Below, in pieces: positions 1 to 7,536 of a stretch of 64,000 nucleotides of DNA. Both the position numbers and the translations under genes were made by a program. The notes beneath the pieces are model-generated. The model was not told the origin of the DNA, ran no database searches, and saw nothing but the letters and a program-made list of their open reading frames with translations. The number at the start of each line of letters is the position of its first letter. Position 1 is the first letter of the stretch. Source of the stretch: an uncultured Candidatus Saccharibacteria bacterium (GTDB lineage Bacteria; Patescibacteriota; Saccharimonadia; Saccharimonadales; Saccharimonadaceae); NCBI GenBank assembly GCA_937906385.1, contig CALCYQ010000004.1, positions 248,001 through 312,000 of the forward strand, in the 5' to 3' direction.

Positions 1-225
1 TACTTGCGCTTCAGAAAGTTGCTCGTCAATCACATCACGCTCATCGCGCCCACCACCTTGGATATCGTCTGTACTTGGCGGCAAATGAATCAACATTGGC
101 ACCATTTTTAGTGCACGCACATTATTCTTTTGATCGCGTTTTGCACTTGCAAAAATCTTCCAAGCCAGCACAAAAATCACGGCAACAACTAAAATCCCAA
201 CACCAATTTCAATTGCTTTATCCAT
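1..225 (-). CDS. N-terminal part of a probable T4SS-type DNA-pumping ATPase (gene runs off the window)
   Basis: The reading frame starts at 225 (MDKAIEIGVGILVV...) and stays open to base 1, giving 75 residues. One membrane helix (about residues 5-24) is followed by basic residues and then MVPMLIHLPPSTDD at about 46-59. In CPR genomes this arrangement is typical of large membrane-anchored VirB4/TraG-like ATPases, but the ATPase domain lies outside the window, so the identity is an inference. The start overlaps the stop of the upstream gene by 8 nt, which implies translational coupling in one operon. It could instead be an unrelated membrane protein. Confidence 0.5.
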   Translation of the reverse strand, partial: MDKAIEIGVGILVVAVIFVLAWKIFASAKRDQKNNVRALKMVPMLIHLPPSTDDIQGGGRDERDVIDEQLSEAQV

Positions 226-697
226 CTAACGGCTTTCCGTTTAATCCATCACCACGATTCCGCGCAAACGCTTTACGCATAAAGTCCCACCGTGCCGCAT
301 CGAGTTCGGCTAATAATTTATGTGGATCTTTTGAATTACGATTAATAATCTTCGTCACTGCGGCATTATAGGCTTTTGGTAGTTTATCGGCATCGCGCGG
401 CACCGGAATGTCCGCTAACATCGCTTTAGCTTCATCGCCATCTTCAACCGGCTTTGCGACCGGCGCTGGCATCGCGCTCGACATTTGCTCAGGCGCCCTT
501 TCACCCATCGCCGACTCGCTGCCCTCTACCATCTCTGCCGGCATCTCCATCTGTGGCTTCAAATCTTCTCGTTGCTTCAAGAATTCTTCAAAATTCGGCA
601 CTTCCCCCATCGGATTCGGCGTATTTTCTGGCACACCAAAAATACCTTTATTTTCACCAGCGTTACCACCACCTACGCCCATATTATCCATAAGCAT
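218..697 (-). CDS. hypothetical acidic protein, coupled to the ATPase-like gene
   Basis: This 159-residue protein has no signal peptide or membrane helix. Residues 1-90 are rich in Met, Pro, Glu and Gly and look disordered. The C-terminal 60 residues (about KLPKAYNAAVTKI to the end) look helical and charged. I recognise no family. The stop overlaps the start of the downstream ATPase-like gene by 8 nt, so the two are probably made together, and a partner role in the same membrane complex is plausible. The direction, overlap and codon pattern support a real gene; the function is unknown. Confidence 0.6.
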   Translation of the reverse strand: MLMDNMGVGGGNAGENKGIFGVPENTPNPMGEVPNFEEFLKQREDLKPQMEMPAEMVEGSESAMGERAPEQMSSAMPAPVAKPVEDGDEAKAMLADIPVPRDADKLPKAYNAAVTKIINRNSKDPHKLLAELDAARWDFMRKAFARNRGDGLNGKPLDG

Positions 698-704
698 TAT
701 TGTA

Positions 705-1067
705 TCACAAACGGCTATGCGATACCAAGAAGCAAAGCAATATTTCTAAGAAAAAAACTAAAATAATTTCAAAAATCTGAATTCCGCCAATCGACCCCAT
801 CATCAAAAGCAACAACGGCGCCAGTGCCACCGCCGCCCCATAATATAGGCCTTTTTTATCTAAATTCGTCGCCTTCTCACCTTTCGCCTTCGCTTTCAAG
901 ATAAAAAATAGCCTGCAGCCTAAAACTGCAAGCCCAAGAAAAAGAACATAACACGTTGTAAAAAATAATAAAATACCTAACGGACCAATACTACTAGGCG
1001 AAAATGAAAACATCATCGCCATCACAATGAAGAATGCGACAATACTTAGCAACAGCCATTTTTTCAT
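705..1067 (-). CDS. small four-helix membrane protein
   Basis: This 120-residue protein is almost wholly hydrophobic, with about four predicted membrane helices and a short basic loop (KAKAKGEKATNLDKKG) near residues 58-73. No catalytic motif is visible and I recognise no family. A TATAAT box (plus-strand complement at 1074-1079) ends six bases before the ATG and there is no Shine-Dalgarno site, so the mRNA is probably leaderless. It lies 7 bp upstream of the acidic hypothetical gene and likely heads that operon. Confidence 0.6.
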   Translation of the reverse strand: MKKWLLLSIVAFFIVMAMMFSFSPSSIGPLGILLFFTTCYVLFLGLAVLGCRLFFILKAKAKGEKATNLDKKGLYYGAAVALAPLLLLMMGSIGGIQIFEIILVFFLEILLCFLVSHSRL

Positions 1068-1661
1068 AAGCGCATTATAACACAGACGCGTGTTCTACGT
1101 CTTTGCTCTGCACCGAATTCGGCTGCCAATTTATAGCTAGTACTTCAAAAAACTCGCGGTCATCCCCCGCTCTAAGAGAATGAGTTCTTCGTCCCCCAAG
1201 ATCGTCGTTCCAGGTATTACCTGGAGCGAGAATAGGGTTAGGTTTATCTGGCTAATATATACATTACTTAGTGCCACAAACTTTATTCCCTATTCTGCTC
1301 TAATTGACCGCCTCTCGTATAGAGAGGCATAGTCCTTGCAAAACGTTTGTTTTACTCTGTTTTTGGGTATCAAGGTGCTAGTTAAACTATGGTTTTGCGC
1401 GCTCTACGCTCCTGATCTCGCGATCAGCTTTGGCGGAGCTTAGCTTACTCCTAGATTGTAATTTATGGCTAGAAATAAGCTTTTACTACGCCAAATTACC
1501 ATCCCAATCTGTTTTGTTTGTTTTGTGCTTTTTATTTTTGTTCAGGCACATTTTCAATATACCAAACATAAGCTTAAAAGTCAATAATACATTTGTTCAA
1601 TTTTCGTAGTCATTTTTACAACACTATTCCCCACAACAGATACAACTGCATAAAAAATATA

Positions 1662-1680
1662 TGTTGTAATTCTTACAACA
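1662..1680. promoter_or_regulatory. operator-like palindrome, copy 1
   Basis: The 19-bp sequence TGTTGTAATTCTTACAACA is a perfect inverted repeat with a 3-bp centre, and it extends to 1660-1682. The same 19-bp layout recurs at 1778-1796 and, more weakly, at 1605-1623, all upstream of the promoter at 1806-1834. This arrangement suggests a repeated protein-binding site, but the binding protein is unknown. Confidence 0.45.
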
Positions 1681-1777
1681 TACCCCATTTTTATTAAAAT
1701 CGATCCAAAAACGTCCAAAATCATACAATTTTTACATTTTTTAACATCAACTTCATCTATCCCGCCCCTGTTAAAAA

Positions 1778-1796
1778 TGTTGAAAAAATTACAACA
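1778..1796. promoter_or_regulatory. operator-like palindrome, copy 2, next to the small-RNA promoter
   Basis: TGTTGAAAAAATTACAACA keeps the TGTTG-N9-CAACA arms and spacing of copy 1. It ends 9 bp before the -35 element at 1806, a usual place for a regulator that contacts RNA polymerase. Confidence 0.45.
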
Positions 1797-1805
1797 CTTT
1801 TTCTA

Positions 1806-1834
1806 TTGACATGAGCATTTTAAACCCTTATTAT
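1806..1834 (+). promoter_or_regulatory. sigma-70 type promoter of a small RNA
   Basis: TTGACA at 1806-1811 and TATTAT at 1829-1834 are separated by exactly 17 bp. No open reading frame follows; an intrinsic terminator lies about 80 bp downstream. Confidence 0.6.
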
Positions 1835-1840
1835 AGAGGT

Positions 1841-1958
1841 AGCTTTTGAATAAAATTCTTATACAAAAGCCAAAAACAAACATCGATTCCAAAATATAAC
1901 TCCACACTCCACACAGAAGAACCGGTTTTACTCGCAGTTACCGGTTCTTCACTTTTTT
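1841..1958 (+). ncRNA. predicted small RNA of about 118 nt
   Basis: Between a consensus promoter (1806-1834) and a strong intrinsic terminator lies a short transcript without a coding frame. It has a 5' stem-loop (GCTTTTG at 1842-1848 pairing with CAAAAGC), an A/C-rich unpaired linker, and the terminator GAAGAACCGGT/ACCGGTTCTTC (1916-1950) followed by ACTTTTTT. Two-hairpin layout with an open linker is typical of regulatory sRNAs. No family is recognised. Confidence 0.5.
1916..1958 (+). terminator. intrinsic terminator of the predicted small RNA
   Basis: GAAGAACCGGT (1916-1926) pairs with ACCGGTTCTTC (1940-1950), followed by ACTTTTTT. A second weaker hairpin with a T-run lies just downstream (about 1975-2002). 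Confidence 0.75.
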
Positions 1959-2068
1959 ATCGCTTTTTCTATAACCGCCGCCAAGATCGCGGCCTTTTTA
2001 TTCCCCTTTACGTCATTATGCTTATGTTTTGTTGTAAAAATAAATTAAACAGATATGTTTCTGTTTTT

Positions 2069-2144
2069 TAAAAAACCATCTAGGTATTATTTTTATGAAC
2101 TACGCCCGTTAAGGTGGGCGAAATAAAAATAATACCTAGATGGT
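2069..2144 (-). terminator. long-stem terminator of tmRNA with a conserved internal module
   Basis: A perfect 22-bp stem (ACCATCTAGGTATTATTTTTAT and its complement) closes around an inner CGCCC/GGGCG hairpin and an unpaired UAGUUCA strand, and is followed on the minus strand by six Ts. It starts four bases after the tmRNA CCA end. The same inner module with a different outer stem follows tRNA-Gly at 49633-49700. Confidence 0.75.
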
Positions 2145-2147
2145 ATA

Positions 2148-2515
2148 TGGTGGAGCTGCCGGATACTGCCTCCGGGTCCGGGTAATTTCCAGATATGCAA
2201 TCTACGAATATAGTTAACTCTTTCATCTCGACAAATATCTTAAAGCTGGAATCAACGAAACTTCAAGAAAGTCATGGCTGAATTTTCGTGTCTATCTCTG
2301 CCAGAAGTTAAACCTTAATACCATGAATATGATATTATCGACAGCTATGGTATCTCGCTACCGATAACAAGCCTATAAATATCTTAGGCTAAAGCGTAAG
2401 CTGGCATGAATGCCACGTGCTTACTAGCAGTTTTTTCTGCATTTATGTAGGTACTTACGGTACAAATCGACTCGCATGCATACTGTTAAAAATCCGTCTA
2501 AGCTTTGTCAGCCCC
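2148..2515 (-). ncRNA. ssrA: transfer-messenger RNA
   Basis: The 368-nt RNA begins GGGGCTGA and ends CAGCTCCACCA; these form the tRNA-like acceptor stem. A tag frame begins with the usual Ala codon GCA (2440-2438) and reads AEKTASKHVAFMPAYALA before TAA (2387-2385), ending in the typical YALA degron. The molecule rescues stalled ribosomes with SmpB. One oddity is that the T arm CCGGA-GGCAGTA-TCCGG lacks the normal TTCGA loop. Long-stem terminator follows. It runs divergently from comM. Confidence 0.88.
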
Positions 2516-2578
2516 GACACCTTAATTTTATCATACTTACGCTTCAATTACCAGAGGTTGACTGTTAGTCTACGTCGC

Positions 2579-4087
2579 ATGAGCACTACAAAAGTATATT
2601 CAGCCATCCCCTATGGCATTAATGGCCACCTCGTCACCGTAGAAGGCGACTCTAATCATGGCCTACCAAACTTTAATATCATCGGCATGCCTTCGCAGAC
2701 CATCGCTGAGAGCCGCGATCGTATTCGCTCCGCAATTCACAATTCCCTCTTTAGCTTCCCTAGAGAAAAAATCACCATCAACCTCGCTCCCGCTGCCCTA
2801 CGTAAAAGCGGTACCGGGCTAGATTTATCAATTGCTTTATCGATTTTACTGCTTTCGAGCCAATTATTTCCGCATGACGTAAGAAAACGTATGTTTGTGG
2901 GCGAACTGTCCTTAAACGGCGATTTGCGCCCGATTCGTGGTATTTTAAGCATTATTGAAACCGCTATCACGCATCATTTTAAGGAAATATACATCCCTCT
3001 AGCAAACAGCCATCAAGCCAGTTTATTAGCTGACAAAATCGATATTTATCCTATCCAAAATCTCCGCGAACTATGGCTCACCCTTAAACAAAAAGCGCAT
3101 ATTTCTCCTCTGAAACAAAATGTAAAAAATACCAAAAAAGATAAGCATGAGCATTATCTAGACCAAATCGTCGGTCAATCTCAGGCTAAACGTGCTCTTA
3201 TTATTGCCATCGCTGGCCACCATAATTTATTGCTCTGCGGCCCGCCTGGTACCGGCAAGACTATGCTCGCTAAATGCGCACCGTCACTACTTCCAGATAT
3301 GTCTACTGCCGAATGTATTGAAACTACTAAATTACATTCGCTTCGTACAGAAATCGTCAACCTCGTTACTACACGTCCTTTTCGTGCGCCGCATCATAGT
3401 GCCAGTCTTAGCAGCATCATCGGCGGCGCTAATCTTTTGCCCGGCGAGATCTCGCTTGCCCATCGCGGCATTCTCTATTTAGATGAATTTCCCGAATTTA
3501 ATCGCCAAGTACTCGAGTCGCTCCGTCAGCCACTCGAAGATTATCAAATCCAAATTAATCGTGCCGAAGGTCAAGTCAATTATCCCGCCGATTTTATTCT
3601 GCTAGCCACTATGAACCCCTGCCCATGCGGCTATTATGGCTCGAGCCATCATCCTTGCACTTGTACGCCCGCGCAGCTATATTCCTATCGTAAGAAACTT
3701 TCCGGGCCACTGCTCGACCGTATAGATATGGGCATCAACATGGCCGCACCAGAGCAATCCGTTTATGTTAAAAATACTACAATTGGCACTCGCGAGCACG
3801 CTTATGCTAAGAAACAGATTGCACGCGCCTTGCATAAACAATTAGTCCGCTACGAACAACAAAATCTCTCTAATGGCCACTTAAGTTCCAGCCAAATCGT
3901 TAATTATATCCACCTCGACCACGACTGTCAGTCCTTCTTAACCGAAGCGGCTAATCGCCTTTCTCTTTCGGCGCGTGCCTATTTCAAGGTCATTAAAATT
4001 GCCCGCACCATCGCCGACATTGAAAATATCGACCAAATCAGCTTAAATCATCTCGCCGAAGCTCTCCAATATCGCCCGCAAATCTAA
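2579..4087 (+). CDS. comM: ComM/YifB family AAA+ ATPase (Mg-chelatase-like)
   Basis: This 502-residue protein has the N-terminal ChlI-like domain (VEGDSNHGLPNFNIIGMP), Walker A GPPGTGKTMLAK, Walker B region ILYLDEFPEF and the C-terminal Mg-chelatase domain, the full ComM layout. ComM is a helicase that promotes branch migration of incoming DNA during natural transformation. With the type IV pilus genes at 55-60 kb this fits a DNA-uptake lifestyle. The ATG at 2579 is chosen because the frame upstream would run into tmRNA and the YSAIPYGI start is the conserved one. There is no Shine-Dalgarno site. Confidence 0.9.
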   Translation: MSTTKVYSAIPYGINGHLVTVEGDSNHGLPNFNIIGMPSQTIAESRDRIRSAIHNSLFSFPREKITINLAPAALRKSGTGLDLSIALSILLLSSQLFPHDVRKRMFVGELSLNGDLRPIRGILSIIETAITHHFKEIYIPLANSHQASLLADKIDIYPIQNLRELWLTLKQKAHISPLKQNVKNTKKDKHEHYLDQIVGQSQAKRALIIAIAGHHNLLLCGPPGTGKTMLAKCAPSLLPDMSTAECIETTKLHSLRTEIVNLVTTRPFRAPHHSASLSSIIGGANLLPGEISLAHRGILYLDEFPEFNRQVLESLRQPLEDYQIQINRAEGQVNYPADFILLATMNPCPCGYYGSSHHPCTCTPAQLYSYRKKLSGPLLDRIDMGINMAAPEQSVYVKNTTIGTREHAYAKKQIARALHKQLVRYEQQNLSNGHLSSSQIVNYIHLDHDCQSFLTEAANRLSLSARAYFKVIKIARTIADIENIDQISLNHLAEALQYRPQI

Positions 4088-4102
4088 CAGAGGTAAAACC
4101 CC

Positions 4103-4131
4103 TTGTATTTATTTAAGCTATTTGGTATAAT
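4103..4131 (+). promoter_or_regulatory. promoter of the infC-rpmI-rplT operon
   Basis: TTGTAT (4103-4108) and TATAAT (4126-4131) are 17 bp apart, just after comM and about 40 bp before the infC start. Confidence 0.65.
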
Positions 4132-4171
4132 TCATTGCATAACAAGTCTAATTTTTTTAAGGAGTTCTACC

Positions 4172-4690
4172 ATTAGTAATAATAATTCGCAGCACGTTCG
4201 CATAAATGGAGAAATTCGTTATCCGGAGGTGCGTGTTATTAGCGCTGATGGTGCCCAGCTAGGCATTATGTCTAGCCGCGATGCTCAACTCAAAGCGCGT
4301 GACGCTGGCTTAGATTTGGTTGAAATTTCACCAAACGCTAATCCTCCTGTTGTTAAAATCATCGACTGGGGTAAATACCAGTACCAAAAGATGAAAGAAC
4401 AAGCTCGTGCCAAGAAAAATGCTAAGAGCTCCGAACTTAAACAAATTCGACTTGGTTTGAAAATTGGGGAGAATGACCTCAATATTAAAGTTCGCAAAAC
4501 TCTCGAGCTCCTCGAAGATGGCGATCGTGTCAAAATCATGATTGTCTTTCGTGGCCGCGAAATGGCCCACAAAGAAATCGGCACCGATCTCATGAATCGC
4601 ATCATTGAAAAACTCGGCCAAGACGTCGTCATCGACGGCAAGGCGCAGATGAGCGGACGCAACCTAACCTTTACGGTTCGCCATAAATAG
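4172..4690 (+). CDS. infC: translation initiation factor IF-3, with AUU start codon
   Basis: The 172-residue protein has both IF3 halves: INGEIRYPEVRVI near the start and a C-terminal domain with VKIMIVFRGREMAHKEIG. IF3 binds the 30S subunit and rejects wrong start codons. No ATG, GTG or TTG lies at the conserved N-terminus; instead AAGGAG (4159-4164) sits 7 nt before ATT at 4172. An AUU start is the known device by which IF3 represses its own synthesis. It leads the operon with rpmI and rplT, as in most bacteria. Confidence 0.92.
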   Translation: MSNNNSQHVRINGEIRYPEVRVISADGAQLGIMSSRDAQLKARDAGLDLVEISPNANPPVVKIIDWGKYQYQKMKEQARAKKNAKSSELKQIRLGLKIGENDLNIKVRKTLELLEDGDRVKIMIVFRGREMAHKEIGTDLMNRIIEKLGQDVVIDGKAQMSGRNLTFTVRHK

Positions 4691-4763
4691 TTAGGATCAA
4701 CGCCCACCGGTTCCCTACACCCCAAAGCGTTCAGAATATTAACTAAAGTAGGAAAGGTATATC

Positions 4764-4958
4764 ATGCCAAAACTCAAAACCCACAAGGGTACTGCGAAGC
4801 GTGTCAAAATTACCCGCACTGGTAAAGTTGTCCGCGAACGCGCCTTCGGCAACCATATTCTTGCCAAGAAATCTAAAGCCCGCAAACGCAACATGAAAAC
4901 TGCTGCTGTTATCAACGGCAAAATCAAGAAAAACGTTAAGACTGCATTAGGAGCTTAA
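4764..4958 (+). CDS. rpmI: ribosomal protein L35 (bL35)
   Basis: The 64-residue, very basic protein starts MPKLKTHKGTAKRVKIT, the family signature, and has normal length for bL35. It is a small 50S component. A Shine-Dalgarno-like AGGAAAGG precedes the ATG. It is the middle gene of infC-rpmI-rplT; rplT starts 2 nt after its stop, so the two ribosomal proteins are surely co-translated. Confidence 0.95.
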   Translation: MPKLKTHKGTAKRVKITRTGKVVRERAFGNHILAKKSKARKRNMKTAAVINGKIKKNVKTALGA

Positions 4959-4960
4959 TC

Positions 4961-5302
4961 ATGAGAGTTAAACGTGGAGTCGCTGCACGCGCAAAGCACA
5001 AAAAGATTCTTCAAGCTGCTAAAGGTATGCAGCATTATCGCACCCGCAGCTTCCGTCTCGCGAAGCAAGGTGTTATCAAATCCCTTCGCTATTCCTACCG
5101 TGATCGCCGCAATCGCAAACGTGATTTGCGCGCCCTCTGGATCACCCGCATCAACAATGCTGCCCACCTCAATGGTACCAATTATAGCAAGTTGATCAAT
5201 GGCATGAAGAGCAAAGGCATCGAACTTGATCGCAAGGTACTCGCCGAAATCGCTGTTAGCGACCCAAAGGCCTTCACCGCTATCTGCGAAAGTGTAAAAT
5301 AG
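4961..5302 (+). CDS. rplT: ribosomal protein L20 (bL20)
   Basis: The 113-residue protein begins MRVKRGVAARAKHKKIL and contains RDRRNRKRDLRALWITRIN, both diagnostic for bL20, an early-assembly 50S protein that binds 23S rRNA. In other bacteria it also represses its own operon by binding the mRNA. I did not identify such a leader site here. The length is normal. An intrinsic terminator at 5320-5349 closes the operon. Confidence 0.95.
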   Translation: MRVKRGVAARAKHKKILQAAKGMQHYRTRSFRLAKQGVIKSLRYSYRDRRNRKRDLRALWITRINNAAHLNGTNYSKLINGMKSKGIELDRKVLAEIAVSDPKAFTAICESVK

Positions 5303-5319
5303 TATATATTATATACAAG

Positions 5320-5349
5320 AAAAAGTCAGGACATGTGCCTGACTTTTTT
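5320..5349 (+). terminator. terminator of infC-rpmI-rplT
   Basis: AAAGTCAGG (5322-5330) pairs with CCTGACTTT (5338-5346) and is followed by Ts. The A-rich 5' side lets it also stop minus-strand transcripts. Confidence 0.85.
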
Positions 5350-5364
5350 ACTCTCGATAAATTA

Positions 5365-5979
5365 TCAGTTTGCCTGTACAATTTGCGTCGCAAGCTTGCG
5401 CGCTTCCGTTAGCGGATGTGTCGGGAAAATCCCGTCATAATCGGTCTTCTCTGACAGATTCATTAGCAAACCTCGCTGATAATCCGGATCATAAGGATCG
5501 CACATCCATCCCTCACCATTTGGTCCAATTTTGCCATCGTTTTGCAAAATCGCATATACCGACGCATCGCGGTCACCCGTAAAGCCAGTTTCATCAAAGA
5601 AACCTTGTACATAAAACACGCGGCTCGCGAAGAAACCAATCTGCATCGTCAAACAATACTGCACCCCTGGCGCATTCGGACGATTCCCCGTTTTTACAAT
5701 CGTAAAAATATACTTTTTCCCCGCCGGCGTCACGCCCGACATTACCTCAATCAAGCCCTGATTCGGACCAAGCGCCTGATGAATGCCGTCAATTACTTCC
5801 TTTGGCGAATTAAAAGGCATTGCCATATCGGCCGGAATTGCATAATATTGCGCAAGACACACCGCTAAATCAGTTTTCTTCATAAAAGAGATGGACCCTT
5901 GTGGATCGCCTGGCGCTGAGGCCACCTGCTGGTAGTCTACCGGCACGGTCATCATAAAATCGCCCATTGAGATTTCCAT
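5365..5979 (-). CDS. hypothetical cytoplasmic protein
   Basis: The 204-residue protein has no signal peptide or membrane helix. Mixed beta segments such as KKYIFTIVKTG and YCLTMQIGFFASRVFYVQGFF suggest a compact alpha/beta fold resembling a PsbP/DUF1795-like sheet, but this is a weak impression. The C-terminus (LTEARKLATQIVQAN) is helical. A TAAAAT box ends six bases before the ATG with no Shine-Dalgarno site, so it is probably translated from a leaderless mRNA. Upstream on the same strand lies rnpB. I assign no function. Confidence 0.6.
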   Translation of the reverse strand: MEISMGDFMMTVPVDYQQVASAPGDPQGSISFMKKTDLAVCLAQYYAIPADMAMPFNSPKEVIDGIHQALGPNQGLIEVMSGVTPAGKKYIFTIVKTGNRPNAPGVQYCLTMQIGFFASRVFYVQGFFDETGFTGDRDASVYAILQNDGKIGPNGEGWMCDPYDPDYQRGLLMNLSEKTDYDGIFPTHPLTEARKLATQIVQAN

Positions 5980-5995
5980 AAGCTTATTTTACCAT

Positions 5996-6024
5996 CAAAA
6001 AACACCTACGCAAAGGCAGATGTT
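5996..6024 (-). terminator. terminator of RNase P RNA
   Basis: On the minus strand AACATCT (6024-6018) pairs with AGGTGTT (6007-6001), followed by a T-run. Confidence 0.7.
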
Positions 6025-6028
6025 CTTT

Positions 6029-6381
6029 GGTAAGCCCGCATAGTAAGCCGGGTTCTGTAGCAGTTACCGAAGTAACAGCTTGTAGTCATCTATCTAGCCT
6101 CGCAATTACTCACGAGATCTAGCGGTAAGCGACCATCCTCGGATCAAGGTATCTAGGTCTCCTTGCAGCCGGTAGAGTTTACCCCACCCCGATGTCACCA
6201 CCGGAATCTGTGGGCTCTTACCCCACTCTTTTCACCCTTACTACCACCGAAGCGGCAGCGGTATAGTTTCTGTGGCACTATTCCTACGCTTACGCGCGGT
6301 TGCCGTTAGCAACTACCGTATCCTGTGCTGCCCGGACTTTCCTCTCGCCAAAAGGCCAGCGACTACATCAACGAGCTTACC
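6029..6381 (-). ncRNA. rnpB: RNase P RNA
   Basis: The catalytic RNA that trims tRNA 5' leaders. Conserved blocks are visible on the minus strand: GAGGAAAGTCCGGGC near the 5' end, ACAGAAA, GGGTAAACTC in the middle and AGAACCCGGCTTA at the 3' end. The ends GGTAAGC and GCTTACC pair to form P1, which sets the limits. The 353-nt length fits bacterial type A. Confidence 0.92.
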
Positions 6382-6430
6382 TTTATCTTAGCACAATTTG
6401 ACCAACAGTTCAATACATTGCGTAATATTA

Positions 6431-7504
6431 TTAGCAAGCGATCTCCTTCACTACTGGAATCTTTTTAGCCAGCCAAATTGCCACATAACTTAACCCAAAC
6501 GTCAGCCCCACCACTAAAAAATATGCTTGTACGCCAAAGCTCATCCTCTCTATGTAATCAATCCTTAACACTAAATCCATTACTAGGATATGAATCAAAT
6601 ATATTCCAAAGCTTGCGCTTGATAGGCTTTGCGTTATTCTAGAGCAGCCAATTTTCTCGCCATGATATTTAAAGAATATGAATACCGCTACTGATAAGGC
6701 TAGCACCCAGGCTGTAGGTTCTCCAAACATGCTAATTTTCGCCCCTATTGCTATAGACATGTTTCGCGTCAAGAGAATTGTCATTATCAAGGCAATAATT
6801 CCATAAATATATATCATAATTCTCACATCGCGCTTAATATAAGTACTGTGCAGATAGTAACCCAACACATAATACACTACGTATCCTGAAATAAAATTAA
6901 AACTCATCGAACCCACCACTGCACTAATCGCCGTATGCAAATGCTTTGCCACTTCGGCGCCCGTAGTTGTAGCTATCACATTCGCAAGTGTGCTAGCCCC
7001 TGGTAGCACAAAGCTAATTCCGATACCTAAAATTAAAAAATATTGCATCAGATTACGATTTTTTGTGATTAAACGCAGTATTGGTGTTATTAAGTATAGT
7101 CCGATCAGCATATATAGGAACCACATGTAATATTCGCCTTTAATAAAAATCGTTAAAACATCTAGAAAACTGAGCGATTGCCTCCGCACTACAAAATCAT
7201 ACACCACATAAATCGCCGACCAAATCGCAAATGCGATTATGATTCTCAGAATGTTCTTCTTATAAAATTTTCGCACCGAAAATTCTTTTTCCGGATTTAA
7301 CAATAGAGCTCCAGAAATCATCACAAAAATCGGCACCGCCCAGCGCATGCCGCTATCAAAAATATTTGCAATTTCCCATGCCGGACTACCTATATCTAAA
7401 TCTATCCATTTTATCGCTGCTACGTGAATCGTAATCACCGCAATCGCAGCCACCACCCGCAACGCATCAAAATATCCGATGCGTTTCTTCTTTACCTCCT
7501 CCAT
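6431..7504 (-). CDS. membrane acyltransferase, acyltransferase-3 family
   Basis: The 357-residue protein has about ten membrane helices. It begins with the family signature RIGYFDALRVVAAIAVITIH, including the conserved R and the catalytic-type His, and continues with MISGALLLNP. Such enzymes (OafA/WecH-like) move acetyl or other acyl groups from inside the cell onto surface glycans. No glycan operon surrounds it, so the substrate is unknown. A TATCAT-like box and a G-run precede the ATG, so the initiation mode is unclear. Confidence 0.85.
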   Translation of the reverse strand: MEEVKKKRIGYFDALRVVAAIAVITIHVAAIKWIDLDIGSPAWEIANIFDSGMRWAVPIFVMISGALLLNPEKEFSVRKFYKKNILRIIIAFAIWSAIYVVYDFVVRRQSLSFLDVLTIFIKGEYYMWFLYMLIGLYLITPILRLITKNRNLMQYFLILGIGISFVLPGASTLANVIATTTGAEVAKHLHTAISAVVGSMSFNFISGYVVYYVLGYYLHSTYIKRDVRIMIYIYGIIALIMTILLTRNMSIAIGAKISMFGEPTAWVLALSVAVFIFFKYHGEKIGCSRITQSLSSASFGIYLIHILVMDLVLRIDYIERMSFGVQAYFLVVGLTFGLSYVAIWLAKKIPVVKEIAC

Positions 7505-7536
7505 ACCCCCTATGATAAGATATGAGGTCGTCTAAA

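Larger units (their letters stand above)
1080..1800. other. long non-coding stretch with several hairpins and repeated operator-like palindromes
   Basis: I find no credible gene here. Positions 1209-1440 hold four clear stem-loops: 1209-1224 (TCCAGGT/ACCTGGA), 1229-1296 (AGAATAGGG/CCCTATTCT), 1310-1328 (GCCTCTC/GAGAGGC) and 1409-1439 (nested CTGATC/GATCAG), as expected of a structured RNA, but I match it to no known class. From about 1540 the sequence becomes very AT-rich and carries palindromic repeats, listed separately. Confidence 0.5.

Noticed and set aside
63..371. 98-residue plus-strand frame at the window start
   Set aside because: Antisense to two coupled minus-strand genes and low-complexity.
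1209..1440. CRISPR array or tracrRNA
   Set aside because: No repeated spacer units and no cas genes; the stems differ from each other.
1662..1800. Replication origin
   Set aside because: AT-rich with repeats, but no TTATCCACA-type DnaA boxes and no dnaA or dnaN nearby.
2417..2578. 54-residue N-terminal extension of ComM
   Set aside because: It overlaps tmRNA and lacks similarity to ComM, whose conserved start is at 2579.
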